A program made the position numbers and the translations under genes. 64,000 nt of DNA from Orientallactaga sibirica (Eukaryota; Chordata; Mammalia; Rodentia; Dipodidae), in the NCBI GenBank assembly GCA_036365145.1, contig JAEOAD010000012.1, positions 42,476,501 through 42,540,500 on the forward strand, written 5' to 3'. The number at the start of each line of letters is the position of its first letter. Positions within the stretch are counted from its first letter, which is position 1. Of this stretch, positions 23,101 through 34,503 are shown piece after piece. Under the pieces are notes generated by a model. That model searched no databases and had not been told where the DNA came from. It saw only the letters and a program-made list of their open reading frames with translations.

Positions 23101-23502
23101 ACTTTAATCACCATCTATGCTCAAATGTCAATGTATTAAATAAACCATTCTTGGTCATCTTATATTGAATTAAACTTGAGAGTACCTCTATAAACACTGC
23201 CCAACTCTTTACTCAGCTGCCCTGTTCTCCACAACAGTAACTGGTATGGGCATTTTTCTAAGCTCTTTATTAACGGTGATGTGTCTAGAATATACACTAC
23301 ATAAGCTTTATTTGGGTTGCACTTTGCTTCATTTTCAGGACTGTCAAACACTCAGTAATTTTTAGACTTCCAAATAAAATAATCTTTATGTTTACCCTAG
23401 TATGCCATTTTCTCCAAAAGCATTTTCCCTTCTGTAATCTATTTGAAGAGACCCTATTTCCTCATGCTGTCATCTATGCTTGGTATCTTTTACTTATTAT
23501 TA
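23101..23502. other. Intron, nothing recognised
   Basis: Unique sequence. Confidence 0.5.
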
Positions 23503-23522
23503 TTTTTAATTTTTATTTATCT

Positions 23523-23573
<51 letters not shown>

Positions 23574-23657
23574 CACAGCAGGGTCTCTTGCTTCTGTAAA
23601 TGAATGCTCATTCAGCTTTATGTGGGCAAGTACCACTGAGCCATCTCTCTTAGCCTC
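23503..23657 (-). mobile_element. tRNA-derived SINE, shortened, with (GT)n
   Basis: (GT)n at 23526-23571 occupies the tail position, followed by 'gcacagcagggtctcttgcttctgtaaatgaatgc' and 'gcaagtaccactgagccatctctcttagcc'. The middle of the element is deleted. Confidence 0.7.
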
Positions 23658-23669
23658 TGCTTGGTATTT

Positions 23670-23922
23670 TTATTTTTTATTTTGGAGAGAGACACACAGA
23701 GAGACAGACAGAGAGAGAGGGGGAGAGAGATAGAGAGTGGGTGCGCCAGCAGTCTCTCAGCTGCTGTGAATGAAATCCAGATGTGTGTACCCCCTTGTGG
23801 GCAAGTGTGGCATTGTGCCCTTGTGTAACTTTGCATCTGGCTAAACCTGGGACCTGGAGATTGGATCCTGATTCTTAGGCTTAGCAGGCAGGTGCTTTAA
23901 CTGCTAAGCCATGTCTCCAGCC
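23670..23922 (-). mobile_element. Long-form tRNA-derived SINE with TSD
   Basis: GA tail, 'gtgcgccagcagtctctcagctgctg', 'tacccccttgtgggcaagtgtggcattgtgcccttgtgt', 'ttgcatctggctaaacctgggacctgg' and the standard head. tctgcttggtattttta is duplicated on both sides. Confidence 0.93.
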
Positions 23923-23939
23923 CTCTGCTTGGTATTTTT

Positions 23940-24359
23940 ACAGTCTTTTTATTTCCCTATTTCTCTTGGTTTACTGTTTTATAGCTTCAACTTGTATTTC
24001 CTTATTTTTTATAATAATTCACTTTAAAGTATTTGTTTTGTTTCTTATTTTTTGAATTGTTTATTTATATAAAATGCTCATTTTCCAGTGAAATCTTTGT
24101 TTTATAAAATTTTTGTTTATTTTAGTCATTAATAAGAATTTTTGTGATTCTATATATTTAATTGCTAATGTGAGTAAAATATAACTTTTAATTTATGGTG
24201 TCTTTTATCATGTGGATTTTTAAGGTTTGGGAAGGTTTCCTCTGTGTAATGGGGCAGGGAGGATGGAAATGATGGTACCAACACATGATGTGTCCACACA
24301 AAGTTTGTACCTAATAAAAAAATCAATCAATAAATAATTAAATAAGTGAAATAAAAGAC
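23940..24359. other. Intron, nothing recognised
   Basis: AT-rich unique sequence. Confidence 0.5.
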
Positions 24360-24570
24360 TGGGTCTAGAGAGATATCTCAGTGGTAAAACATGCTTGTTT
24401 GAAGGGTTTGACTGCCTGTGTTCCATTCTCTGTAGTGTCGATGTAAAACCAGATGCACAAAGTGGTGCATACAATGTAGTTCAATTGCAGTTGCATGAGG
24501 CTCTGGTTTGTCCATTTTCTCCTCTTTCTCTCCTTGCAGATAAATACATCAAACAAAATATTTTTTTAAT
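24360..24570 (+). mobile_element. tRNA-derived SINE, diverged
   Basis: 'ggtctagagagatatctcagtgg', 'aaccagatgcacaaagtggtgcata' and a degraded CT/ATAAA tail in plus orientation. Confidence 0.8.
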
Positions 24571-25220
24571 TAGGTCATTAATGATATATTTGAATATTTG
24601 TTGTGATTTCTTCTGTGATACCAAATCTAGTTGATTTTTGTTTGGATTGTTAATTGTCCCAGTACTGTTTATTGAATTTCGTGCCTCATTTCCACATGTA
24701 TATCAGAAATAAATCCCACCTCATGGAGGAATGGAGACCTCATTTCCTCCTCCACCGTCCATGGCCTGATGCTGATGAGCCCAATATTGTGTAGAACTTA
24801 GGAAGGTAACAGTAGTTACTAACAGGTCATGAATACTCTGGCCATGCTATCTCTAGAAGACAGCATTGTTCCACAGCACTTCCATCCTTTGGCTCTCTTT
24901 TTCTGCCAGTCTTTCACTGTGTTCCCTGAGCTTTAATGGTTGTAATATCAATGTCTCATTTATCACTGAACACTCTCAAGCTACTTACTCTCAGTACTTT
25001 GACAAATTTTCAGTCTCCCCAGTAGTCAGTACCAATGGTAGAAGGAAGCTTCCCTGATCAAAGCTGAAAGCAGTACTATGTGAGTAGTTAATGGTTGCTA
25101 GGAGAAGAGGACACATTTTCTCCAGAGGTGTAGCCACTAGTAAGTTGCACTTGCTTCAGTAAAGTATCCTCTACCCATGCTAATGCAAATGACCCTAATT
25201 AAACTGCATGGGGCATAATC

Positions 25221-25223
25221 TCT

Positions 25224-25288
<65 letters not shown>

Positions 25289-25292
25289 ACAC
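25221..25292. repeat. (CT)n(CA)n microsatellite
   Basis: CT units change directly to about 20 CA units within the L1 tail. Confidence 0.95.
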
Positions 25293-25413
25293 TCCATCAA
25301 AGTAGAATGACTAGTTGGGAAGAAGGGGTTCAGTGGAAAGGGAATCAGGAGGGGAAAGTAATGGGAGATTATTTTGATCAGAACACATTATATACATGTA
25401 TAAAATTGTCAAT

Positions 25414-25626
25414 AGAGGGCTTGAGAGATGGCTTAGCAATTAAAGTGTTTGCCTTCAAAGCCAAAAGATCCTGGTTTGATTCTCCAGGACCCACGTAAGC
25501 CAGATGCATAAGGTAGCACATGCATCTGGAGTTTGTTTGCAGTGGCTGGAGGCCCTGGTCCACCCATTCTGTCCTCTCTCTCTCTCTCTCTTTCTTTCTA
25601 TCAAATAAATAAATAAATAAAATTAA
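25414..25626 (+). mobile_element. tRNA-derived SINE nested in L1 tail, TSD
   Basis: A well-preserved plus-strand copy: 'gagggcttgagagatggcttagc', 'aagccagatgcataaggtagcacatgcatctggag', CT stretch, (AAAT)n. aaattgtcaat is duplicated on both sides, showing insertion into the L1 tail. Confidence 0.95.
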
Positions 25627-25660
25627 AAAATTGTCAATTGATAAAATAATATAGAAAGTA

Positions 25661-25949
25661 TAAACACCATCTTTCAGCTAGCATGGATCACTTGTGCAGT
25701 ACTTATTTTTGTCTTTTAGTTTTTATGTGTTTATCCTGTTACAACATTACTGCCTGACACCTAACCACAAAGCATTATAGGTTTTTTTTTTAAATAAAAG
25801 TGATAATTTCTATTTTTAAATTACTATTATTAAATCAACAAGATTTAGATCAAGAAAATTCTGAAAAGTAATTGAAAGAATGTTTTTTTAATAATTTACA
25901 TGTTTTCAGTATTCTAGTTTTATAGTAATTTTAGTTCTTCATTTTTAGG
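25661..25949. other. Intron, nothing recognised
   Basis: AT-rich unique sequence. Confidence 0.5.
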
Positions 25950-26720
25950 TCCTTTATGTTTGGTTATGTGGTTACTCTGTGAACACTAAACAACTTTGAA
26001 TGTGAATTTTGAATTTTTGAATTTGAATTATTTTGGACTGTGGTAAAATAGGACTTTTGTAAATTCCTTATAAATGTATAAATTATTTTTTATTTCATTT
26101 ATTGATCTGGTATCCAGCCACCTTGCTGTATCTTTTGTTGATTTAATAGATGAGTGCTTTATATTGTTTTGGGTTTCCATGATAACTTTCATGTCATCTG
26201 TGAATATTGTTCATTTATTGCTTCCTTCATTTTTGCTTTGAATTTCTTTTGTTAGTTTATTTATTTTATTGTGCTTTTTTCTTTCTTTTTTTCCCCCCAA
26301 GATAATGTCTTGCTCTAGTCCCGGCTGACCCAGCATTCACTATGTAGTTTCAGAGTGACCTCGAACTCACGGTGATTCTCCTACCTCTGCCTACCAAGTG
26401 CTGGGATTAAAAGCATGCTCCACCATACCCATCTTATTGTGCTTTTGAATATAAGTAATAATATAATATATTCTTATTTTCAACTTTATTATGAGTTCAT
26501 ATAATGATTCATCACTGAGTACATTTTTGGAAGATATCCTTAATTATATTAATGGATTCCTTTCACCCCCTAGTTTATTAAGAGATGTCATTATTTTTGA
26601 AAGAATGCCAATTCTCACTAAAAGTCTGTCCACAGATTTGACTTCTTTAAACTATTAATGTAGTGAATTATATTAATGGAAGTTTTATTAAACCATTATT
26701 CAAATTATATTATAAACTTT
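25950..26720 (-). mobile_element. Ancient L1 ORF2 fragment
   Basis: Minus-strand L1 reverse-transcriptase region, strongly decayed. Phrases such as 'atctggtatccagccaccttgctgtatc', 'cattcatgtcatctgtgaat'-like DNA (antisense of the FADD region, near 26190) and 'ccctagtttattaagagatgtcattatt' follow the L1 order. Interrupted by a B1. The outer limits are approximate. Confidence 0.6.
26282..26434 (-). mobile_element. B1-type SINE nested in L1, TSD
   Basis: Reverse B1 from the T/C-rich tail to 'attaaaagcatgctccaccatacccatc'. ttattgtgctttt is duplicated around it. Confidence 0.93.
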
Positions 26721-26845
26721 CTATCACTCCATATATATATATTCACATGTTATATACTAAGTTGTATTTGTATGCATATATATTACAACACAAAAGCTTA
26801 AACTGTATTCTACCTTACTCAGTTTGCAAGTATAATATATAGTAT

Positions 26846-27180
26846 TCAGTTACTTTTTCATTGCTGGGAAAATATATATGACCAGAAGCAGCTTATGGAA
26901 GAAAAAGGGTTAAATTCAGCTTACAGTTTCAAGGGGAAATTTTAACATGGTAGGCTAGAAAAACAGCCTGAGTCAGCACAGGAAGAAGACAGAGAGAGAG
27001 AACAGAAAACAGGGTTAGACTATGAAACAAGGCTCAACCCCAGTGACACACTTCCTCCAGTAAGGTTCCTAAAGGTCCCATCTATAACCTTTTCAAACAG
27101 TGCCACCAATTAGGGGGTCAAGCCTTCAAATATATGAGTTAATGGAGGGCATTTTGCATTCAAGCCACCACTCACAGCAT
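26846..27180 (-). mobile_element. MaLR-type LTR remnant
   Basis: The minus strand begins 'tggtggcttgaatgcaaaatg', then 'cccctaattggtggcactgtttg', 'ggaggaagtgtgtcactggggttgagcc' and a degraded end. This is the order of MaLR/ORR1-type LTRs. Confidence 0.7.
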
Positions 27181-28254
27181 CATCAACGAGTTAAGAAGCC
27201 TTTGTTCCTACTCAGCCTAAGAGAAAGTGACATGTTGTATTTCCCAAAAGTTTATGTGTATGTAAAATTTGCTTTGTTTCATACATGCATGCATGTGTGT
27301 ATGTGTTCTTTAGGTTTTTATCCATTTGCGATCTCTGGTTACTCTCTTTCTTTAATCATTTTTTAATGTTTTATAATCTACTGAAAATCCATTTTATTTG
27401 AATTTTCATTCTTAGTAGAGAAAATTGCTGGAAATCTTATTAGTTTTAGTATTTAACTTTTCTATAATTGTAACAAGCCCATTATTCATCCTAACATTGT
27501 CCATTTGCATGATGTTTTTTACATTGATCTTTTAGAACCTTATTTTTATTGGCCTTTGTTTGTATTTCAAGTATGCTTTATTTTTGTCCTTCTCAATTCT
27601 TTCCTTTTTCCCATGTTTTTAATTTTTGCATTTAGTTTTATGCTTCCATGCCCATTCATTTCAGGAACAATCCAGTGTTATTGCAAACTTCTTGCATTGG
27701 GTGCTCATGCAATTGCTGTTTCTGTTGTTCATCAAAGTTCCTTGTTTTCTTATTCCTGGATCTTTGGACATAAGTTTAATCTTCTTATATGTCTGACAAC
27801 TATCTTTTACTACATGTGTCTGGGAGTATTATAGAAATTTATGGTCCCAGTGAAGAGTATACACTGAATTCCATGACTGGGGAGATGGAGTATTTTGGAT
27901 TTGGCTGTGATCTCATGATCTGTATTGCTGAACTGAAACTAACAAGGAGTGTGTGGACATACTTCTCCCAGTGAGGACTGCAAAAAGTTATAGCCTCAAT
28001 AATTAATAGTACCTATTAATTATTAATAGTAAGTCTGAATAATATGACCTACATATAGTTTTCCAAGGAGGAATAAAATATGAAATGGTTAGTGATTTAT
28101 GAAAAACAATATGATAAACTGTGTATATCTGGTATTTACGATTTCAGGAGATAGAAGGAACATTGGGAGCTGGTGTAGTTGTGAGAATTCATATCATAAG
28201 ATGTATTTCTTTTGTATTTTTAAGAATGTATGCAACACATAGCATATTGAATTG
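27181..28254. other. Intron, nothing recognised
   Basis: AT-rich. Short open frames of about 60-110 codons occur but none is recognisable. Confidence 0.45.
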
Positions 28255-28269
28255 AAAGGGAATGTCTTC

Positions 28270-28282
28270 TTTTTGTACTTTT

Positions 28283-28327
<45 letters not shown>

Positions 28328-28511
28328 GGTCTCTAGGGCCTCCAACCATTGCACTTGAACTCCAGATGCATGTGCCACCTTGTGTGCATGTATGACCTTG
28401 TGCACATGTGTTACCTTGTACATCTGGCTTACATGGAATCTGCAGAGTTGAACATGGTTCCTTAGGCTTTGCAGGCAAGCACCTTAACCCCTATGTCATG
28501 TCTCCAGCCCA
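28270..28511 (-). mobile_element. tRNA-derived SINE with TSD
   Basis: (GA)n at 28286-28324, 'ctctagggcctccaaccattgcacttgaactccagatgcatgtgcc', an internal repeat-like extension (ttgtgtgcatg...ttgtgcacatg), and the reversed head. gaaagggaatgtctt is duplicated on both sides. Confidence 0.94.
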
Positions 28512-28769
28512 TGAAAGGGAATGTCTTTTTACTTAAAGTAACAGCATGACTGAAAATGAGAGTCTAAGACATGTTTGGGTGGTAATCAAAAGATGAACTT
28601 AGCTAGAATAGAAGTCAATTCCTTAGTTATGTGGAAAAATTGTTGGAAGGTAGTGCTCTCATTACAGAAGACCTTGGTTATTACCTTAGAAATGATCATA
28701 TACAGTAAATATTTTAAGATACATGGGCATAAATTATAACTGAAAATAGTGAAGAAGAGTACAATAGCA

Positions 28770-28970
28770 ACATAAATTTCTTGAATTTGTTATATGCCAA
28801 GCACTGTTCCAAGTGGTTTATGAATAATTTAAACAAGTTGCCAGAAAAGGTAAGCTTTAGTTATTTATTAATTTTAAATAATATAGTTGTTTCATTGTAA
28901 CCATTTTAGTCTAATTATAGATATATAAATTATCTAACTGTCTAAGTAGATAGCACAGCTAGGACTCTTA
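28770..28970 (-). mobile_element. MIR-like ancient SINE
   Basis: 'atgccaagcactgttccaagtggtttatgaataatttaa' and later 'atagcacagctaggactctta' match the two ends of reversed MIR. The middle is diverged. Confidence 0.5.
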
Positions 28971-29369
28971 AGCTGATATTATGCTTCTAAACTAATTGTT
29001 AAACTAGTCTGATGTGGCCCATTGGATAGTTTTATGAGGGTGAGAAGGCATCTGGGTCTGTCATTAAGCAGTAACTCAGCCATAAAGGGGTAGAGTCTTG
29101 ACCTCAGGATATAATAAATCAAAGAAGACTAAAAAATTCTAAGCATGGGTGATAGAGCAATCAGGGATTATTTTGATTTTTTTTTCAAACAAGTGATTTC
29201 CTTTCTCTTGTCATCTTCTATTTCCTCTTGTTCTAGTCTATCTGGCAGTTTGTGAGTGAAGGTTATTGAAGATCAGAAGTCTTCTATTTCTCTGTTCTTC
29301 AGATATTAAAGTCCATATTGCTATATGTTTAAAAACAAAGAAAATATATTCAAAAACCAATTAAATATA
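28971..29369. other. Intron, nothing recognised
   Basis: Unique sequence. Confidence 0.5.
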
Positions 29370-29572
29370 AGGGGTGGAGAGATATGTCAATGGTTAAAGA
29401 CACATATTTGAAAGCCTGGTGGCCAGGGTTCAATTCCTCAGAACCCACAGAAAGCCAGATACACAATATGGCACATACATCTGGAGTTCATTTGAAGCAA
29501 CAAGAGGGCCTGGTGTGTCCATTCTCTCCCTCCTCTCTCTCTCTCTCAAATAAAAATATAATATTTTTTAAA
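29370..29572 (+). mobile_element. tRNA-derived SINE
   Basis: 'aggggtggagagatatgtcaatgg', 'aaagccagatacacaatatggcacatacatctggag', CT stretch and a degraded ATAAA tail. Confidence 0.9.
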
Positions 29573-31550
29573 ATTTTAAGATTTTATTTATTTCAGACCA
29601 AAGTCATTCTACATTAACAAATCATGTTACAATATTGCACTACCTCAGAAGTTTCTTTGTGTGAAGAATTAAACCACTGAGTCAATGGAAGCAAGTAGAG
29701 AAATAAGTTCTAGTAAATACTATGCTGTGGATAGTGTGTAAATGATCTAATAGCCATTTGCCTCTCAAAACAATGATACATGGTTACTTACTTTTCTCTA
29801 GTCTGCAGCAATACAAATCCTAAAGCAGGTGCATCCATATAGGATAAAAGGCTTCCTAGCCAAGGACTTCTTGAGACACTTAAAAAAGAGAAAGACCCTG
29901 GAGTTTTGCATAACAAAGACAAAAAGAATCCTTGTCTCTACTTAGTCAATTAGAAACCCTATCTCAAAAGAAAGGTGGGTAGCATTTCTGAGGAAAAGTG
30001 CTTCCTTTGTTTTTTATATGTACACATTTAGGACATATGTGTCTGCACAAACATGAACCCACATGAACATGCACACAAGTGTAAACAATGAAGAAATGTA
30101 AAAGAAAGAATACTCTAATGTGATCTTTCATCTTTCTGTTTTCTAATTTGGCATTCATACCCATATGTGTATTTAAATAGCTTTTTCTTAAATGTGACTT
30201 ACTGTGTCCTTCTCTTAGCTATTATTTTCCTTGAGATCTGAAGCACTAATGTTTAAACATGTCTTCTCTGACATTACTTATACCCTGTTTGCCTTCAGCT
30301 TTTTGTCACAATGTGTCATCCTCCTTTGCTTTTAATTTCATTTTTTCAATGATTTCCTTAACAGATATTTATTAAGTGTCTGTCATGAGCTCTAAAGAGC
30401 AGATCATACAGAATTTGTAGAAAATCTTAGGATTCTGTTTTCTGTTTCCTTCACTTAGCCTTAGCCTTTTCTCTTTGCCTTCAACTCCACTTCAACCAAT
30501 CTCACTGATATTTTCAATTATAACTTTCCCACAGATTTCCTTCCTTTTCTTGAATTTTATCTCCACTCTTCTAGTTTTCAAACCCCATGTTTTCACATGG
30601 ACACTTTTATGATACTCACCTAACTCCTTATATGTGATAACATATGTGCTCATGTTGTCTTCCATGTAGACTATAATTTAAACACATCTATCTTGTATTT
30701 ATTAATCTATCTATCTTTGCATTCCCCCCCTTTGATCTCTCATTTGTTTCTGGTTATTTTCTTTTCTTTCTGGAGTATCATTCTTAAGTTTTGACCTTTT
30801 ATTTTCTATTTCCTTAGTTCTGTTATTAATACGACTGCAAAAAAATGCCTTTATCTTTTTTTTCCATCTATTCCCCCATTATATGGCATTGTGCCTGTCC
30901 ATCTGTATAATCTTAGTGCTTTTCACCTTCATGCTTACTTGACCATGTGAAAACCCTTTCTGTTATATGCTATAGATGCTTTCTGTTTATGTCTATCTTT
31001 CCAGGTACAATATAAATGCCACTTTTTAGAAACTTTATCCCTCCAAATATAACCTCTTCTGCTTCTGGGATTGAGTAGAATATCTTCCTTTGCTTTCTCC
31101 TTTTTGTATTGCTAGGAGTCTTCCAATTTTGAGCCCTTGATGATGGGCTAATGCTATTTATATTTATATCCTTCAGTGTCCTGGCCATATACCACCAACT
31201 CAATAAATGCATGCTAAGAATAATTTTTTGAGGAAGATTTGTATGCCATCAAAAGTGATTATTTATCAGTAAAGTACACCAATGAATTAATTATCTATGC
31301 TGGGTGAATAGTGTTTAAGAATAGAAAGTAATTACTATGTATGCAGACAGTTTCTCACTCTTTCATGGATTTATTACATTAAGGGAGCTATACCTGTGAG
31401 CCAGGCCAGGGAGAAATTGATACCAGTAATGAGAAGAGAAAGTCATTTCTTTGGAGGTATTTACTGTCTCTGGGATCAGCATGTGATCAAAACATTACAA
31501 TAAAACTAAAAAAATAATAGATAGAAAGTTACATGAAAAATAAAAGTTAT
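29573..31550. other. Intron, low repeat content
   Basis: About 2 kb without a confident repeat. A fragment at 31165-31210 ('cagtgtcctggccatataccaccaactcaataaatgc') may be a MIR relic. No gene seen. Confidence 0.45.
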
Positions 31551-31766
31551 GGCTGGAGAGATGGGTCAGCAGGTAAAGCACCTACCTGCAAAGCCTAACA
31601 ATCCAGGTTCAATTCACCAGTACCCATGTAAAGCCAGGTGTACAAAGTGGTGCATGCATCTGGAGTTCCTTTGCAGTGACTAGAGTTTTTGGTGTGCCCA
31701 TTCTCTCTCTCTCTCTCTCTCTCCTTTTCCACCCATCTTTCTCTCTTAAATAAATAAATAAAATAT
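31551..31766 (+). mobile_element. tRNA-derived SINE
   Basis: 'tggctggagagatgggtcagcagg', 'gtgtacaaagtggtgcatgcatctggag', CT tract and (TAAA)n, all in plus orientation. Confidence 0.94.
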
Positions 31767-32066
31767 TTAAATAAGAAAAGAAAGATTAATAAATGACAAA
31801 TGGAATTGATGAGCCTGTATAAATAATTTTATGACAAATTTTTTTAATTTAAAATTTAAGCCAATCAGTTAATTATTCCAATTTTTCCATGGAAATTGTT
31901 TAGTAACTATTATGATAGATTTTCTTGTGCTACTCTCAAAATTAAATAAACTACAGAAATATTATAATTCCTTTCCATAAAGCTACTTATAAACCTAAAT
32001 GTTCAGTTTGTTTGCTTGGGTCTGAAAGTTTGACTCACAAATGAGTCTTAAATGATCTTAGCTTAA
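31767..32066. other. Intron, nothing recognised
   Basis: AT-rich unique sequence. Confidence 0.5.
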
Positions 32067-32287
32067 TGAAAATTTTTATTTTTTGAGACACTTTTCTGTA
32101 ACTCAGGCTGGCCTTAAACTCATACATATCTGAGGATGACCTTGAATTCCTTATCCTTCTGCCTCTATCTCCTGAATACTGGGATTACTGTCATCAACAA
32201 GACAGGTTTGTGCAGTTCTGGGAATTGAACCCAGGGCTTTGTGCATGCTAGGCAAGCACTCTACCAACCTAACTATATCCCAACTCC
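32067..32287 (-). mobile_element. B4-type SINE
   Basis: B1-like half ('aactcaggctggccttaaactcatac', 'ctgaatactgggattac') followed by a reversed ID-like half ('gaattgaacccagggctttgtgcatgctaggcaagcactctacc'). This is the classic B4 layout. Confidence 0.85.
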
Positions 32288-33712
32288 AGAAGAAAATATT
32301 TTAAGGATATGATGAAAGTAGTTCAGTGTTTTAAAGTAAAATGTAATGACTATGCCTATGTTATCAGGTGTGAAGTTGTTATAAACCATACATAGTAGGT
32401 GCCTCATATGCATCAGCTAAGTGATGGCAGTTGGCAGATCCATCTGTCTATGGACTTCTATGAAATAAAGATTAAAAAAATAGATTGGGAAGAAAAGTCT
32501 AGTTAAATATAGTACAGTATATACTGCTCCAGAGGACATAAAAAATTCAAACAATATAATTTCTAAAATTTAAGTAAATTAAAAACATAACAATAATGAT
32601 TAATGAATTTGAAGATCAATTTTATTTCTAGGTTTTATTTCCTCTTAGTGCTCTGCTCCAGCTTGACCTAGACAAGAGAAACTGGTCCATTCTTTATGAT
32701 TATAAAGTATCCTTTTGTGATTAGACCATGCCAAATTGATAGTTTTTATAGCCTGACAAGAAACCAGCTCATCATTACCTGGAGGGAAGCACTTAAATCA
32801 TCTGGAGATGGCTCTTGTGTTCTCGAGTAAAGTGGGAGTTGATGTGTGAGATGCTCTCACTCCCCAGGTGGCAAGGGTTAATTTTGCTGAAGAACTGTCA
32901 GTTTTCACCCTCAGGGTCAGTAGATTAGATTGGAAAATGTGTAGAAGGAGAGCTTGTCAAGGAAATTCAAGGAGCAAAGTTGATGCAGTTCCAAAGGGGA
33001 TTCTAACTTGGGCCCCAGATCAAATCATAGATGCTTATGATTTATGGACTTGTAAAAGTGTGAAGAACACAAAGAAGAGTCAAAAGAAAATAAAGAGTAA
33101 AAGGTGTGGGAGGAAGATTATCTGGAGGGGCATCAAACTCTATGGCTTCCTAGTTTTTGTTGTTGTTGTTGTTGAAATGAGAATAAAATACTCATTTGAG
33201 GACAATTTTTGGGGTGATAGAAAATTTTGGAGACATTGAGTTAATGGTGATTATTTAATGGAGTCAAGATAATATATTGCATTTAAGTCCCAGAATATAA
33301 GAAATAGTCTTACAATTTCAGTGGTAGATATTGGAAAAGAGCTACCATGTTCCTCCACTTCCTGCAATAGGAAACTTCCAGATTCTCCTTTCCATCGGTG
33401 CGCCTGCATGCATGTATTAAGACATCACACTGAACCCCATTAACATGTACAATTAATATATACTAATAAAATTAAAAGAGACCATTTTGAAGAAAGGAGT
33501 TACTGTACTATGTGCATTTATAATGACCATGAGGAGGGATATATAGTCATAAAATAATTTTCCCCATAAACCACTACACTGGTTCACTAGTGTGAACTGA
33601 AGTAACTTCTTGAAGGTTTATTGATATTTTACATATGGTTTTGTGACCATCCAGACTTAACCATCATTACCTGAAATGGTTTATATTTATTACATACCTA
33701 CATTTTGTACTG
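32288..33712. other. Intron, low repeat content
   Basis: About 1.4 kb of unique sequence with a 123-codon plus-strand frame (32868-33239) that I do not recognise. The Lys-rich composition and a (GTT)n-coded Val run near 33160 suggest chance. Confidence 0.45.
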
Positions 33713-33832
33713 ATAGGGTCTTTAATTGGCCCAAACTACCAGTAGGCTATGATGGCTGGTCAGCAAGCACCAGGGATGCCCCTGTCCCTGCCTCCCCAAT
33801 GCTGAGACGATAAGCACACACCATCACGTCTC
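33713..33832 (-). mobile_element. Fragment of B4-like SINE
   Basis: 'taggctatgatggctggtcagcaagcacc' and 'cctccccaatgctgagacgataagcacacaccatcacg' resemble the middle of reversed B4A. Heavily decayed. Confidence 0.45.
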
Positions 33833-33862
33833 ATGTACATATGTTTTTTGGATTCCCAAAGC

Positions 33863-33866
<4 letters not shown>

Positions 33867-33938
<72 letters not shown>
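33867..33938. repeat. (AT)n(GT)n microsatellite
   Basis: About 18 AT units change directly to about 17 GT units, 270 bp upstream of TRHDE exon A. Confidence 0.95.
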
Positions 33939-34206
33939 AAACTCTAAACCAACTGAGATTTCTCCCAGTCTCTTTCCTAAGATAGTATGTTTAGGAGAGT
34001 TTCTTGAATTAGTGGGTTTTATACTAAATAAGTTTTTACACACCCAAACAAAAACATGCAAATATAATCTGTAAGTGAGTTATTGTTTTCTTCTTAAGTG
34101 TTCTAAAATAGGACAGCATGGATGGCTTGAGCTTTTCTTGATTGGTGCTGGTAATGCTTAGTATCATACTTGGTTTAAATTTTCTTTGTAAATGTCTTTC
34201 TTACAG

Positions 34207-34272
34207 GGTGCTGCTTTAATTAGGATGCTGGCTAATTTTATGGGTCATTCAGTTTTTCAGAGAGGTTTACAA
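34207..34272 (+). CDS. TRHDE: TRHDE internal exon A (22 codons)
   Basis: This is an internal coding exon of thyrotropin-releasing-hormone-degrading ectoenzyme, a type II membrane M1 zinc aminopeptidase that cleaves the pGlu-His bond of extracellular TRH. The exon follows a cag acceptor ending at 34206, preceded by a T-rich tract. It reads GAALIRMLANF...VFQRGLQ and stops at a consensus gtaagt donor at 34273. It is 66 bp long and begins and ends on codon boundaries. The KGA-xx-RML pattern is the M1 signature that follows the catalytic tyrosine. That tyrosine (equivalent to Tyr477 of aminopeptidase N) should lie about three residues earlier, in the preceding exon, which I did not find in this window. 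The peptide belongs to the helical C-terminal part of the catalytic domain. Reading continues open past the donor to a stop at 34501-34503, but the strong donor argues for normal splicing. The assignment to TRHDE rather than another M1 peptidase rests on the exact continuation into exons B and C. Confidence 0.96.
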
Positions 34273-34503
34273 GTAAGTAAAATGCTTTCTATTTTCTCTA
34301 ACAATTTTTCTTGCCAATATGTTTATTTTAAGGATATTGCACCTTTTTGTAAGTTAAAAATCAAAATTCCTGCTTTGGTGGACATTTTAAGATATGCGAT
34401 GTATGTAATGTCTTTTTCTGGTATGAAAAAGAAAGTTACAGATAAAATATATAGTGTGTCAAATGAAACACTTGAACTATTATACAATTTGGAATCCATT
34501 TAA

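Larger units (their letters stand above)
24690..25660 (+). mobile_element. L1 3' UTR and tail (rodent type)
   Basis: Non-coding block resembling rodent L1 3' UTR. It ends with the CT/CA microsatellite (25221-25292), 'gggaaagtaatgggagatt' and 'attatatacatgtataaaattgtcaa'. The last phrases are a hallmark of Lx-like L1 tails. A SINE interrupts the final bases. Confidence 0.75.
1..34206 (+). other. TRHDE: Upstream TRHDE intron (5' end outside window)
   Basis: By inference the whole region before exon A is intronic. The exon that should encode the catalytic tyrosine and end just before GAALIRM was not found by reading the open frames. It is therefore more than 34 kb upstream or was missed because it is short. 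Confidence 0.75.

Noticed and set aside
25414..25500. tRNA gene candidates at SINE heads
   Set aside because: The heads retain tRNA-like promoter words but no complete cloverleaf is apparent, and each is attached to a SINE body and tail.
32868..33239. 123-codon plus-strand frame
   Set aside because: Lys/Arg-rich low-information peptide with a (GTT)n valine run, in unique intron sequence. No similarity recognised.
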